A stretch of 64,000 bases of DNA from Apiosordaria backusii (taxonomy: Eukaryota > Ascomycota > Sordariomycetes > Sordariales > Lasiosphaeriaceae): positions 2,914,001 to 2,978,000 of the forward strand of contig JAUKTV010000002.1 in the NCBI GenBank assembly GCA_030549205.1, in the 5' to 3' direction. How positions within the stretch are numbered: the first letter of the stretch is position 1; each line of letters begins with the position of its first letter. The translations under genes and the position numbers were made by a program. The notes beneath the pieces are model-generated. The model searched no databases. It was given only the letters and a program-made list of their open reading frames with translations, and was not told the origin of the DNA. Positions 1 to 11,602 of this stretch are shown in pieces.

Positions 1-389
1 TAGCGGAAACCACCCTCTGCAGCCTCCCACTTCTCCTTCTCGCGAGGTGGATCACCCCTCAGAGCCAAAATGTTGGTGCACCCAGCCTTGTAAGCCTTCC
101 TCAAGGCATCGTTGACCTTCTCCTCACCCATGTCGGTGCAGGTGAGATGCATGCATGTCTCGAGCCCCAGATACGTCTGCGCTTGTACTACCATCTCGCA
201 CGTCAATTCGGCAATGCGGCCGCCAGCACCCCAGGTGATATCGATGAATTTTGGTCCAAAGTTGTTCATACGCTCCATGCGGTCGTAGAGGTTCTGAACA
301 CCCTGCGTCGTCTTGGGTGGGAAGTACTCGAACGAGAAGGACGGTGCGCCGGTCCTTTCGGCATCGGCGAGCATCTCGCGGATATGCAT
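1..389 (-). CDS. met13: Methylenetetrahydrofolate reductase, MET13 type (5' part, cut by window edge)
   Basis: The first 129 codons of a gene running off the left edge. MTHFR reduces 5,10-methylene-THF to 5-methyl-THF, the methyl donor for methionine synthesis; it is a cytosolic flavoprotein. The translation starts MHIREMLADAERTG and contains SFEYFPPKTTQGVQNLYDRM, FIDITWGAGG, the block LGLETCMHLTCTDMGEEKV and NILALRGDPPREKEKW, which are the N-terminal blocks of the TIM-barrel catalytic domain. The wording is closer to yeast Met13 (VQNLYDRM, LGLETCMHLTCT) than to Met12. The start at 389 is supported by an in-frame TAG 36 bases upstream and the context CACCATG. The C-terminal regulatory half lies outside the window, so completeness cannot be judged. 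Confidence 0.93.
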   Translation of the reverse strand, partial: MHIREMLADAERTGAPSFSFEYFPPKTTQGVQNLYDRMERMNNFGPKFIDITWGAGGRIAELTCEMVVQAQTYLGLETCMHLTCTDMGEEKVNDALRKAYKAGCTNILALRGDPPREKEKWEAAEGGFR

Positions 390-2147
390 GGTGACGGTAT
401 TAAGGAAGCCTTCGTCTTGGAGAAGCTAGGTGGCCGTCGGTGAGGTGACGAAGATAGATGTTGAGGACTGTTAAGAGGAAGCGGACGGCCCGGGAGGTTA
501 GCTTCGAGTTTTGACCTTCTGGCAGCAGTCACTGCTGTATTAAGAGCAATTGAGTTCGTATAAAACCGTAAATGCAAGTAAGAAATACTGGAGGGATACG
601 AGGTGCGGGTGGGATGAGAACAAAGGCCCAGCGTTGGTATCTCAGGAACCAGGATAGCTCGGCTCGGGACGACGAACAATTGTAAGACAATAGCAAGAGA
701 GAAAGAAAGAGAAAAAAATCGAAATGGCCTACTTTTCGTGAATCAATCTTTCAGATATAAACTCGGTCCTTCCGAGGGGCAAAGAGAACCTGTCCTCGTG
801 GTTCTATGCTTATACAATTGCGCACCGTCCGAGGTACGTTTCAAGAATTCCCAGACCGAGGAGAGCGGTGACTGAAGCAATGATTAGAAGAAAAAGGGAA
901 AAATGGAGACAAACCCCAGGAAAAAAAGGAAGAAGGCGTTAGGAGAGCACCACGAGAAGCCTGGGTGGGAAGAGGAAAGCTCAAGGGAAGACCACCGCGG
1001 GGACCGGGAGCGGGAGTGCACCGGCGCTTTAGCACACAGTGCGCGGATCGATGACCTTCCAAGGTGGATGCAGGTGCTCGAAGCTCGCCGTACCCGGAGT
1101 AATGCTCATTGGATGACGCTGCTCTCCCCACGTTCATAAATCGGACCCACCCCTCTTCTTGTGAGAGAGGACCCCGAACTTCGTGCCAGCAGCGGGTGGA
1201 GGACCCCGCACTCGAATACACTATTCTCGTCGTCAACTTTCAAGAACAGAAACCACAAGCGATAACCAGCAATTGAGGATCAGCCAACACATCCCATGCT
1301 ATAAAAGACTATCGATCATGCGGACCTGCCTCGATAAATGTTGTCTGCGTGGCTTGACAATAGAACGACACCGTTGAGCGTCATGGGGTCGACAACACAT
1401 TCCCAAACCCCATCCCACTCACCTCCAAACAATCTACACAGTGCAAGAAAACCCCAGCCCCCATCACTGCATGTCTGGTCAATAGCGAACCACAAGAGAA
1501 GAAGAGGTGTGCAAGTAGCGGTCAACTCGGCTGCAGCCGTCCCAAACCAGGAAGACCTCCACGACAGTTCTAGTGTATGTACATAAAATTAATCTACACA
1601 TCTAAAGGCAAGGTGTCAGACGAGATCCCATCAATCACAGAATCACACACAGCACGGGATGGAATTGCTCCAGGGGCTGCACATGAAAACCGGGTTACAC
1701 ACCCTCCCCCTTCCCTCCTCCTTCCCGCTCCCCCGGAGGCCTTACCCGTCAAGCCGTTTTTGTCCTCCGAGACGCAATCACTCAGAGCATCAAAGAAAAA
1801 CATTCAATCTAGCACCAGGAACCAGGACCAACCCCCCACTTCACCAATTGCCCTGTCGGCCCTGTCAAGATCTTGGAGAAAAAACTCCACCACAAATACT
1901 GTCGCTACCGCACTCGGGATTGCGTGACCGGCTTCAACACTGGCCACCCCAGTCCCGCTCTCTTTTGCGGTTCCAGAGCCAAAAAGTCGCCGAATCGGAC
2001 TCAGCTCTCGGAGACAAACCACCCTCGGACTCTTGATGACTGTCTCACAGAACCAAACTCACCAGACTCATCAATCTGCTTCAAAACGAAGTGATCATCA
2101 AAAATTCATACTGTTCCCACAGAAACAGTTGGAGGAGCAAAAGGATG
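390..2147. other. Gene-free stretch, MTHFR promoter side
   Basis: No convincing coding region. The first 350 bases are the likely promoter and 5' UTR of the MTHFR gene, with an A/G-rich block near 690-720. Open frames here are short, lack codon character, and show no recognisable motif or paired splice sites. Nothing else was identified. Confidence 0.5.
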
Positions 2148-2233
2148 TGGACGAGCTGGGAATCGAACCCAGGACCTTTCGCATACACTCAAAGTATGCT
2201 AAGCGAACGCTCTACCAACTGAGCCACACGCCC
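2148..2233 (-). tRNA. tRNA-Ala (anticodon AGC) with a 13-nt intron
   Basis: Read on the minus strand the gene begins GGGCGTGTGGCTCAGTTGG (acceptor and A box) and ends GGTTCGATTCCCAGCTCGTCC plus discriminator A. The acceptor stem pairs GGGCGTG with CTCGTCC with the same central mismatch seen in yeast tRNA-Ala. The anticodon arm is TTCGC-TTAGCA-intron-T-GCGAA, anticodon AGC at 2200-2198. The intron is 2196-2184, inserted one base 3' of the anticodon, the canonical eukaryotic position. Mature length is 73 nt without CCA. The B box GGTTCGATTCC is intact. Confidence 0.95.
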
Positions 2234-2646
2234 TATGGCGATTTGATGAGTTTTAGAGATGAGCTTTGACTTTGTGTAGGAGAGTGTCTCGTATTTGGGG
2301 TTGCTATTCAGGTCCTGAAGCAGCGTACAACCCCCTATCTATGGGAAGGTTCCAGCTCTCTAAATCTTCTGTATAACGCTTTTCGTCCACCCTGTCTGAG
2401 CTGAATACACATTTTATCTGAGATTTTATATCCTCTGTTTTGTCCACAGCGTTGCCTATCAATATCCTATCCTTGAGTAATGCCAATGATGATGATCGTA
2501 CCTAACATAGGCTAAATTAAACCAAAACTATCAACTTCCCCATTCCCTTTACAAACCGCTATGCTAACCTATGCAAACCACACCCCCTCCTACAACACCA
2601 CCACGAATACCCCTAACTCCACAGCCAGAAACTCTCTACCCACTAC
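2234..2646. other. Intergenic, with traces of dispersed repeat motifs
   Basis: Between the tRNA and the 3' end of the ROG1-like gene. At 2390-2450 there are two TCTGAGnTttt-like motifs followed by TATATCCTC, resembling the reverse complement of the degenerate repeat at 17480-17692, and TTTTGTCCACAGCGTTG at about 2439-2455, resembling the terminal repeat of the fold-back elements at 36.3 and 39.1 kb. No gene seen. Confidence 0.4.
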
Positions 2647-5600
2647 TCACACATCCTTATTCTTCCCCCTGTGAACCCTCTCCGGAAACGTCGGCCCAGT
2701 AGGCGTAACAACATCAGACCCAAACGAATCCTGACTCAGCGCCAAACTCGGCCTAGCCACCAACCCCAAGCCCGGTGTACTCGTCGTCGGCCCCGTCGTC
2801 AGCCCAGGAGTCGTCGCCGGCCCCGGACTCAAAGACCTACTCGTCCTCTTCGCCGTCTTCCCCCGTCCGACAATCTTCTCCGTCCAGTTCCAGCTCAGCG
2901 GGCTCACGCTCCTCATCATCGCTGCCGTCCCCATCGCCGCCGTCGGTGAGAGCGGTCCTGCTGGCTCTACTAAATTTCTCGAGGAAGCAGCGACTGTTTT
3001 CCCTTTCGTGTTAGCAACAGCAGCAACAACAACAACCTGCTCCCCTGCTTTTTGTGTCAGGGCTGTGGTGGGGGTTGAGATTGGGGTAGTAGTAGTCGCG
3101 GCAGCAGCAAAAGGGTGGGTGTGAGTGCTGGGTTGAGGTGTCTTCTTCACATTTGCGCCGGCAGCCATCCTGCTCCAATAGCTTCCACCGCCGCCGTTCT
3201 CGTCGCTTTCATCCGCGCTATCGAGCCAGTCCCTGTCGCTCCAGGTCATGGAGTCGAGTCTATCGATCGGTGGCCGATTGGGGATTGTTGGAGTTGCCCC
3301 AGTAACAGCGGGGATCACGCCGAGGGCGTTTGAACTACCCTGTCTGCTCAACGATCGCGGCGAACGGGGGCTAGGAGCTAGCTCGGGGACGACGTCGTAT
3401 CGTTCGGCGTCGATGATGTCCTCGTCTTGGGCGGCGTCCCCTTCGCGGACGGTAACGGTCCTTCCTCTGTGGTCATTACCCTGGACGGTTTCTTTTGTCT
3501 CTTTGCCTGTCTCATCTGCACTTTGATCCAAGCCTTTGGCCCTTTCCACTCCTGGCTCGTGCTCGTCTCTTGTTCTCGCCATGGCTTCATCGCTAAAGTG
3601 CGACTGGACAAGATGGTGGATGACAGGCCACCCGAAAGCGTTGGCGAACATACGGCGGACCACGATGTTGTTGTGTGCGTCTGGCTCAAGCTTGACCAGG
3701 ACCTTGCGCCAGGACAGGCCTCGGTGGTAGGCGCGTGCAATCTTTTCTTCAACGCGCATTTGAGAAGAATCCACAACTTCGGTCGGCTCATCGCGGGAGG
3801 AGGAGGGCGCGGTATGCACGGTGGATTCGTAGTCTACAGGCACAGATTGGGCTGATTTGGCCGATTGTTCGGATTGCTGAGAAAAGCCGGTGTCTTTGTG
3901 GTTGATGCCCGGTGATTCAAGAGGGGAATTGCCCTCGCTCTGGGCCGTCCTACTTGACCGAGATAGCGAGCGACGGCGGATCTGAAGGGGCTCGATGTCC
4001 GTTCCTTGACCGGTGGTGGGGGAATATCGGATGGGTGGTAAATCCTGTCATGGAAGATGGTTCGATGTCGTTTTGATGGATCGATGAGGTACTCGACGGT
4101 GGGTAACTTGGGGTTAAGCAAGTCGCCGGCTGACTCAAAGATTGATGTCCTCGGCGGTGCTGTTACTCCTTCTGTATCGTCCCCAAGCTCAGTCCCTGTA
4201 GTCACCCTAGACGTGGACGAGACAACGGATTCTGATGCCGAAGTGCTTTCCACCTTGAGGGTCTGACTTCGTTGATAAATCTTATTTATCTTGGGGGATG
4301 GAGGCGGCTGAGGTTTAGGGCTTTCAGTGCGGAAGAAGTTGAACAGCCCAGATAGAGGGTTGGATGTCGATGTTGCGGAGCTCTGTAACTTTTGTAGGTC
4401 TGTCGAGGCCGATTGTTCAGGGAAGGGCTGACGACAGCAGATCTCAGACTCTGTCGATCATCTTCCAACATGGCATTGGTCGGGGGCTGAGGCACCTCAA
4501 GCAGCTCCTCTGTGTCTGTCGGTGTAGTTTTGCCAGTTTCGTTGGCTTCGTCATTTTCTTTGCTTTCCACCGGTGACCATGGCGTAAGTCGCGGAGTTGT
4601 AACATTTGCACCTGTTAACTCTGCCCATCCAGCAGCCACCACAGCTTCAACTAAGCCAACTTCCCGGCGCGCTTTTTCCACACGACCCAGCCCTTGCCAA
4701 TCGAGGAACAGGAGACAACTAGTTCTGAGTGGCACAATCCCGTCATTTACCACATTCGAATAGACAGTCCTGTTTCTGAATTTTTTCAGTGCTTTGTGCG
4801 CTGGCCCGGTAGGGAGGATACGGAGCAAAGGTTTTGATTCCGGCTGAGGTTCACCATAAACACGCTTGTGTGCCTGTTCTCCTAAATTGCCCACAAGCGC
4901 ACCCCAGCCATTTCTCGCAATCGTTGGAGCTCTCCAGGTGAGACCCAAGTCTTGGCCTGTTCTCCCAACCAAACCAAAATCCAACGCAAACTTGACGTAC
5001 AGAGGGTTCTCGTGGTTCAGCCCGAGAAAGGGGGAGGCCATGGCGATGAAGTTGATAGGCTCAATCAGATCGAAAAATTGCGGCGAATGTTTTTGAATAT
5101 AAGCGACAGCGTAGGTTTGTACTAAACCGCCGAGAGAATGTCCAATGAAACTGATTTTGGTGAACTTGTAGAGTCGATTGCTCGCAGATGGCGCATGATG
5201 AATCGTGCTGTGTTTGTGTGCCTCTTCGCCGCCATTCTTCTTTTGAGAGCTTGCCTTGAGTGTGGCGGCGATTGCTTCTGAAGCTGCCTTGGCGGTTGGT
5301 AGACACGGTTGGTCGGGATATGTCATGGACAAGATGTGTCTCGCCAACCGCTTGCCCAAATATTTGATACCTCTTTCCGTCTTTGTTGCATTTCCAGAAA
5401 ATCCGCGTACAACAACCTCCTCCTCATCATCGTCCTCCTCGTCTTCATCTCCCTCAGCAACTGACTCAAGAATATCACTGCTAGCATTTTTTCCCGAGTC
5501 CGCCCCAGCGGGTGGCTCCTGATTCTTTCTGGCAGCCCTCTCTCGAGCTTTGCGCGCCTTGGCGTCTATCTTTGTCTTTTTAACCCCAGCATCTATGCTT

Positions 5601-6466
5601 TCCTTCAAGAATAGCATATCGGCGCCCAGGTTGCTGTGCAGGCCATGTGTGAGAATAACCAGATGAACCTTTTTCTGGTTGAAAGGTCGTTTAGGTCGCT
5701 TGTCTTCAGGTTTCCGGCTGGCCAATACAGGTTCTACTGGGGCATCGGCACCCCCTTCACTTCTAGCCCGTAGCCAACCTATGTCGTCCCATCCTGGGAG
5801 TTGCGGAGTGTTCCACAAGGCTGCCGTGTCCTCAACCTTCAGGTGCACTGCCCTAGAGAAAACACCTTTTTGCTGGGCCGGGCGGTCCTTGATGGCACCG
5901 GCACTCTGCTGAAAATCGCTGACACGTCCTGGCTGTGGGGCTTGCGCCTGGCCTCCTATTACGGGCACAACAGAGCCCAAAGTTAACGACTTCTCGTCTC
6001 GTGCCAGAAGAATTTCGTAGTGCACAGCAGCCGAAGTAGAAAAGACTACTTGTGACGCCACCTCGATGATCCAAGATACGCTCTCCCCATCGTGTTCGGG
6101 GCCCTTTCCAAAGTATCCATGTTGGCTGCTTCCCTCCCCAGCAGACTGTCTGATATTGTCGGGTACTACCAAGTGGCAGTTCCAGGCAGCGCCAGCCTTG
6201 AGCATCGGTTCGAACTCAGGGACGCCATAGCGACGGGGCTCTTCGAATTTCTCGTTCGGGTCGAAGTTGGATGGGTAGGCGGCAACCGACAGAGTGTAAG
6301 GGCCGTGAACGAAAGCTGCGCGGAGAGCAATAGCACATGTATTCTTGATGCGCAAATAGAGGAATTCTGGCGACGGTAGGATGCGATCTGCCGAAGGGGT
6401 GTAAGTCACTGTGTAGCGCACCACCTCGCCAATCTTTACGCTGCCAGATTGGTGGAGGAGAAGCAT
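2647..6466 (-). CDS. rog1: ROG1/DUF676-family lipase-like serine esterase (reading frame interrupted twice)
   Basis: Putative cytosolic lipid hydrolase of the Rog1 family. The N-terminal frame (6466 to about 4450) begins MLLLHQSGSVKIGEVVRYTV and holds the family's N-terminal beta domain, then an alpha/beta-hydrolase domain with VILTHGLHSNLGADMLFL (about residue 270), the nucleophile motif FIGHSLGGLVQTY (about 440), FIAMASPFLGLNHENP and NDGIVPLRTSCLLF. A second frame (about 4430-4000) carries NPLSGLFNFFR, KIYQRSQTLKVEST and HRTIFHDRIYHPSDIPPPP; a third (about 3990-2647) carries the conserved tail RVEEKIARAYHRGLSWRKVL and FGWPVIHHLVQSHF. All three pieces belong to one family protein in the right order. 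The frame changes near 4425-4445 and 3980-4000 lack a normal GT-AG intron and each equals one missing base. Exact boundaries are therefore uncertain; I give outer limits. The last ~300 residues are low-complexity Ser/Thr/Pro. Confidence 0.85.
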
Positions 6467-7642
6467 CGTCGTTCGTTTCGCTCGTGACTGCGCATCAAAC
6501 TGGCAACTGATCTCTGACGTAGATCATCGGTTTCTCGACCAGACGGAAGCTTCGGTCAGGATGGGTTGGGTTGTCGCGTGCACTGGTTCTCTTCAACACA
6601 TTTATCCCATCACGAGTGAACCACAATGTCGGGTCGGCAGAGGTCGAAAATACAATAGGAGGACGCCGGTGTGGAAAATCAGAGAATGTAAGTTGTGGAA
6701 AACCAAGATTTGTTCGAGAAGATCACTGGAAAGGTTCTGGATCCGGTTTGGCCGGTGCAAGGCTAGGATGGTCGCTTGAGGTGTCGCGGCAGATGGACCT
6801 TCAGTTAGCTAATTAAAGCTTATCCTTCTAGCGTGCCCTTGTTCTGGCTCAGTGAGAAGGGGCATTGATACATGTTGAGGTCACTGAGCCTTTGGAGGTG
6901 AGACGGTCGGCTTATCAGGAACGGAACACAAATAGCTGTGGATGGTGATGATTATCAAGATGGCACAGATCCATGGGATGCGGCTGAGCGAATCGGGCTG
7001 TCGATGATGCCTACGTGTGTGCCCCGAAGTGCCCGCATGCTTTTGCGTGACAACAGCACAGCACAATGGGACCCCAACTGACGCCTGCCAAGAACCCGAC
7101 GGCGGGATGTCGACCGGGGTAGGGGAATTCCTTTTGATGACCGGCATGCAGGTAATTCGATACACACCATACAACGATATTTACCCGTCTGAGTACCGCA
7201 GTTAATTAACAGGTGTGTGTTGACCTCATGCCTCGAGGGGCAGGCTTGTGACGATTCTTTTTCTTGGTATGCGTACTTGGCATCTTGAACCTCTACTCCC
7301 CAGACGGATATTTGGTCTTGGTTCAACCCATTCGTATCACCGGAAGATTCCAATCCGTTTCGCTGGAGACATTTCAACACTGAAAGCACAGGGCGGGCTG
7401 TGGCTGGTGAACCCGACAGTTACCTAGGCCCCACGTGACGCTCCAGACCCACCAGGCTGCCAAGTGTCCCAACTGAGGTGGGCATGGTTTGGATCAAGCA
7501 AACCTTCTGACCGCCAACTTTTTTAAACCGGCAGTATTTTCACATCACCAAAAGACCCCTCTCCGACTCTCGCTGTAAACCGTCACCGCACCCATATAGC
7601 TTTCGCCCCACAGACGCCCCGGCCGGCCGTTTGATCGCGACA
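6467..7642. other. Divergent intergenic region between ROG1-like and transcription factor genes
   Basis: About 1.2 kb separating two genes that start away from each other, so it should hold both promoters. Frames of up to 144 codons exist on the minus strand but have no family motif or supporting splice structure. The last 150 bases before 7643 are pyrimidine-rich, as in many fungal 5' UTRs. Confidence 0.4.
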
Positions 7643-10167
7643 ATGGGCAGACGGCCAAATGCCCTGATTTTGCAATACTTTGAAAGAGGGCCAAAGTTGC
7701 AGGATCAGAGCAATCGCTACCCCCATACGTGCAAATCGTAAGCCACTGCCTACGCCAGGACCGACCGCCTTTGTATGCGACACACCGACAAACTGTTCAA
7801 TTGCTAATTACTTCGCTCTGGATCAATGCAGATGTGGTGAACACTTTCCTCGCGGTCGCCTCGACAGTTTGACAAGCCATCTCACCAAGAAATGCCCCGC
7901 CATCAGCGAAGCCGATCGAGTCAGCGCGCTGCTCACCCTCTCGGGGATGGGTCATGCCTCCAAGACATTCCAACAGAGCCAGCAAGCTCATGCTCACTCC
8001 CAGGCCCCCGATGGCTCCTCGGTCGATCTTCCCATGACATCGCGCGACTGGACTGCTCTTGGAGTTCTTGCTGAAGTTTCTCGACAAATCGATCTCAACG
8101 AGAAAAATGACGATCGCGGGCAAATCAATGGGGCGCTCCCGCAAAACTCCGTGTTGGGGAGTTCGCAGTCTGGAGAGCGCTTTGATATGCAAGATCAGTT
8201 CACTTTCGACAATCCGCCATTGAATCAGGAGATTGGTGCGCCGAAAGATATGAAGGGTTGGTTTGCAAAGGCGATACCGAGGAAATGTTTTACCTTACTG
8301 ACCGCCATTCCTAGTTGAGCCGCAGTCACCGACCGCCGGAGAGAGACCACTCATTTCCGAAGAGCGACTACAAGATCTCCTCCGCGCAGAAAATGAAGCC
8401 AATACGGATTCTGCCAATATTTCAATGGCTGCTGCTGCGACAGCTCGATTACACCCAGAATACCTGGATCCTGAGCTTCTTGGCGATGATGCGACAGCCG
8501 CAGCCGTGGCAGACGCGGCGAACCAAGCGAATAGCGCAGCTGTGGCCGCAGCAGCAGCTGCTGCTGCAGTAGCCGCTGCTGTTGCAGTTGCTGATAACAG
8601 CAATATTTCGACCCCCGAGCAGTCTGGCGTGGATGAACAGCCGCCACCACCCCCAACACCGCCTGCGCTTCCAGAGTCTCTGATCCAGAGCCCGGGAATC
8701 CCGGTCACTGCCATTCCAAATGCTCCTATGATTCCGGTCACCAGCGATGCGCCGCCTTGGGCAGATGGCAATTATGCGACGGCTTCTTTTCAGATGCCTC
8801 TCAACAACACTCTGACTCCAACTGCCGCTCCTCATGCGAAGGGAGGGTTTCGCCTCGATACCGCCAACGGTGCCAAGTCGCGGCACTCCCGTGCTCGGTT
8901 CAACCCCGACAGGAGAAAGGAGGTCCAGGAGGTCCGGAAGATTGGAGCTTGTATTCGTTGCCGTGTACTTCGAAAGACGTGCTCTCAGGGCTCGCCCTGT
9001 GATACCTGCCGCAAAGTGCTATCACCTCGTGTTTGGCGCAACGGTTGTGTGCGCACCAAGTTCTCGGAACAGCTGGATTTGTACTCTGCTGGAGTGCAGA
9101 TTGTCCTTGCCCAGGCCCGGGTGAACGGAATTAAGCACACCGTCGCTCTCCAAAACCATGGAGTTCTTATTGAAGCCTGTCACTTCCCGGATTATGAGTC
9201 CCGACTTCAGTTGCAGGTTTTGCAGAGCGAGCCTGAAAGGGATGCAGAGGGGAAGTTGCTTGACGCGAGCATACTGGAGGACCATCCCTCCAACTATCAC
9301 ATTGTCATGCTGGACAACGATAACCAGGACGTACCATCTCGAGTTGAGACGTATATGCGCGAGGTCTTGCCAGAAATGATCAGGCGCGAGCCATCACAAT
9401 TCATGCGAATCACTTTGCAAACTGCCGTCGACGTTGCCACCAGGACTAATGACGAGCTCCTCAAGAAGTCTCTCGAGTTGTGGGGTCTAGTTGAAATTCT
9501 AGACCGAGAGCGACAATGGACTATCACTGTCAAGAACGGAAATAACGAGCTTCCGCCCAAGATCATCAAAGAAGAGACCGACGGCGAGTTGTTTCACACA
9601 ATCTGTCTTCAGCTCGCAGCAACCACAGAAAGAAAAGCAGCAGCCACTAGCAAAGCGCTGTTGACCGGCATGCAGCGCGTCCTGCAAGACAGCAAAGTCA
9701 AGATTGACCACAACATGTACTTTGCCGTTTTAATCTTGCTCAATTGTGTGGAAAAGTCCATTTGGGCCTTCCGAGCTTGGGAACAGCCGAACCTACGGGG
9801 CCAGTGGCCGCTCGAGAAAGACCCGAGTAGCTTCGCCCAGCAGGGTTCTGTCATCGCCGAGTTGTTGCACATGTTGCTGGGGATTCGCAAGGCGCTGCCT
9901 CGCACATCACGGCGGGAGTCGGATGGGAAGCTGGTGACTGATGATGCGAGCCTGTTGATTCAGAAGTATTTTTTGGCCATCAACTTGGATTGTAAGCGCC
10001 CCTCTCTCCTTTTCTTCTCGCCTATGAAATGCGAAACTAACCTGTCATGATGTGCAGTTGCCACAGTCAAGGCCAAACAAGAGCAGCCCAACTTTTCGCC
10101 CACTGATCCCCGATCATTTGAGCTTCTCTTTTGCTCAACGCTTCTCTTGCCACCATCTACAGACTAG
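7643..10167 (+). CDS. Transcription factor with N-terminal C2HC (BED-like) finger and atypical Zn2Cys6 domain
   Basis: Four exons: 7643-7737, 7832-8256, 8315-9991, 10058-10167, giving 768 residues. Introns begin GTAAGC, GTTGGT and GTAAGC and end CAG, TAG and CAG; the first joins HTCKS to CGEHFPRGRL, completing a finger C30-x2-C33-x14-H48-x4-C53. An Ala/Pro-rich linker follows (poly-Ala from about 8540-8590). At about 386-418 lies CIRCRVLRKTCSQGSPCDTC followed by a sixth Cys, spacing C-x2-C-x6-C-x5-C-x2-C-x12-C: a Zn2Cys6 binuclear cluster with an unusually long last loop. The remaining ~350 residues are helical and end in an acidic/hydrophobic tail. Role: presumably nuclear DNA-binding regulator; targets unknown. 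The second donor is weak, and is chosen because it keeps the frame (DMK-VEPQSP) and removes a stop. Confidence 0.85.
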
Positions 10168-11577
10168 GCGGCTGGGTGGGTTAGGCACTGAAAATGACTT
10201 GACTTTCTCTTCTTGAAGATCTCGGGCAGCCCTGGGTTGCCTGGTCGTAGATCTCTTTTAATCTGTCTTGTTTGGTTTGGGAGCGAAGCGGGAGTTGGAG
10301 TGATGGTTTTCTTTTCGACATGGGCCCGGATGGATACTCACATACCTGGACAGTGGGAAAGGCCAGCAACACAAAAATGCTTTTATTTTTCTTATTTGTC
10401 GGATACACAAAGAAAACGGCATCGCCGCCAACAACAATACCACTATAAGCCAAAAGCCAAAAACAACACACCACGTTTCACACATGTACCCATTGGCGTA
10501 CTGTACGACTACCAACGAATGAGGAGTTGAATGGAAAGGGGAGGGAGGGCGCAAATGAAAGATAATGATGGAGTTTTTTTTACTGTAGGACTTGGGAATT
10601 TTGTCGAGAATCCAGCAAGGGAAGGGAAGGGTGGTGGAATTCAAGCGCTGAATGGATGGATTAATCAATAGACAAAAAAATACCCAAGTATAAAAATAAA
10701 GATTTGTTGTTGATTTGTAAAACATGAGGCCTGAAACTGACGGCATTCCCTTCCAAAAACGTGTAGCTCGAGATTTGTTGCATGCCAGGGAGCGACAACT
10801 GGGACCCCACGACCAAAACCAAGGCCCTTCGGGAAAAAATAATCACAAACTTGGGCAGAGAGGTCTCAGGGAAAAGCTACTGTCTTTACTCAATACTATC
10901 ACACTCAAGTTCTGTTTTCCGTGTGCGTTCTGTGTTTACTGTCGCCGCGTTATCTCCTATTTCCTTTACGCTGTGAGATGCCCGAGTGACCTCTTCCCAC
11001 TTGCACAGGAAGTGCATCCCAAGAAATTTCCACACCGAGGCTCTCTCAGGGAAATCCCCCTTATTCAGGACCTTCCCCACGAAAGATAATAGCAAGATCG
11101 GGACATCTACTGACGCTCTATCAGTACATTCATATGACCCTATCTAGGCACTGACCTCCCTCTAGCCAAGCTTATATCACCATCTAACCGAGCTTTTGAT
11201 CGACTCTGTCTGAGCCTTTTCATCTGTTGATCCGAGCTATAGCGATTATATCCATCCCAGTATTATCTGAGCTTTCCCTCCATTTCTATCCCAAGGTATT
11301 TTAGACTGCAAGACTCCAAAAAAATTCATCTTTTGTGAATAGCTTCTTCGTATTATTAAAACCACTTAAAACCACCGGGCCAACTCGCATAACCTGCTTG
11401 CTCTGCTTCTTCTCATAATATGTCCCCCGAACCACAAACCACAAACCAACTAACATGCCTAGCCTGCTCTGCTTGTAATATGCTAAAAGAAATTTGAAAC
11501 TTCCCCCCAAGAATATCCATATTGCAAGCTTAATCAAACGATGCTCAAATGACCTGAATCCCCCCCCCCCCCTCCCC
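10168..11577. other. Convergent intergenic region
   Basis: 3' flanks of the transcription factor and SEC5 genes. Frames up to 162 codons show no protein-like composition. At 11160-11280 several GAGCTTTT-type motifs spaced by 25-30 bases resemble the reverse complement of the degenerate repeat at 17480-17692. A C run at 11560-11572 touches the SEC5 stop codon. Confidence 0.4.
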
Positions 11578-11602
11578 TCACAAACTCCCCACACTCCCCC
11601 CC
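11560..11602 (-). other. G-run cluster overlapping the SEC5 stop codon (potential G-quadruplex)
   Basis: On the SEC5 coding strand four guanine tracts (7, 4, 4 and 13 G) occur within about 43 bases, with short loops. The TGA stop (11580-11578) lies between the second and third tracts. This fits the usual G-quadruplex pattern; folding is inferred, not shown. Confidence 0.5.

Noticed and set aside
2439..2455. TTTTGTCCACAGCGTTG as a fourth fold-back element
   Set aside because: Only the terminal 15 or so bases match; no opposite end or internal motif is present, so a chance match cannot be excluded.
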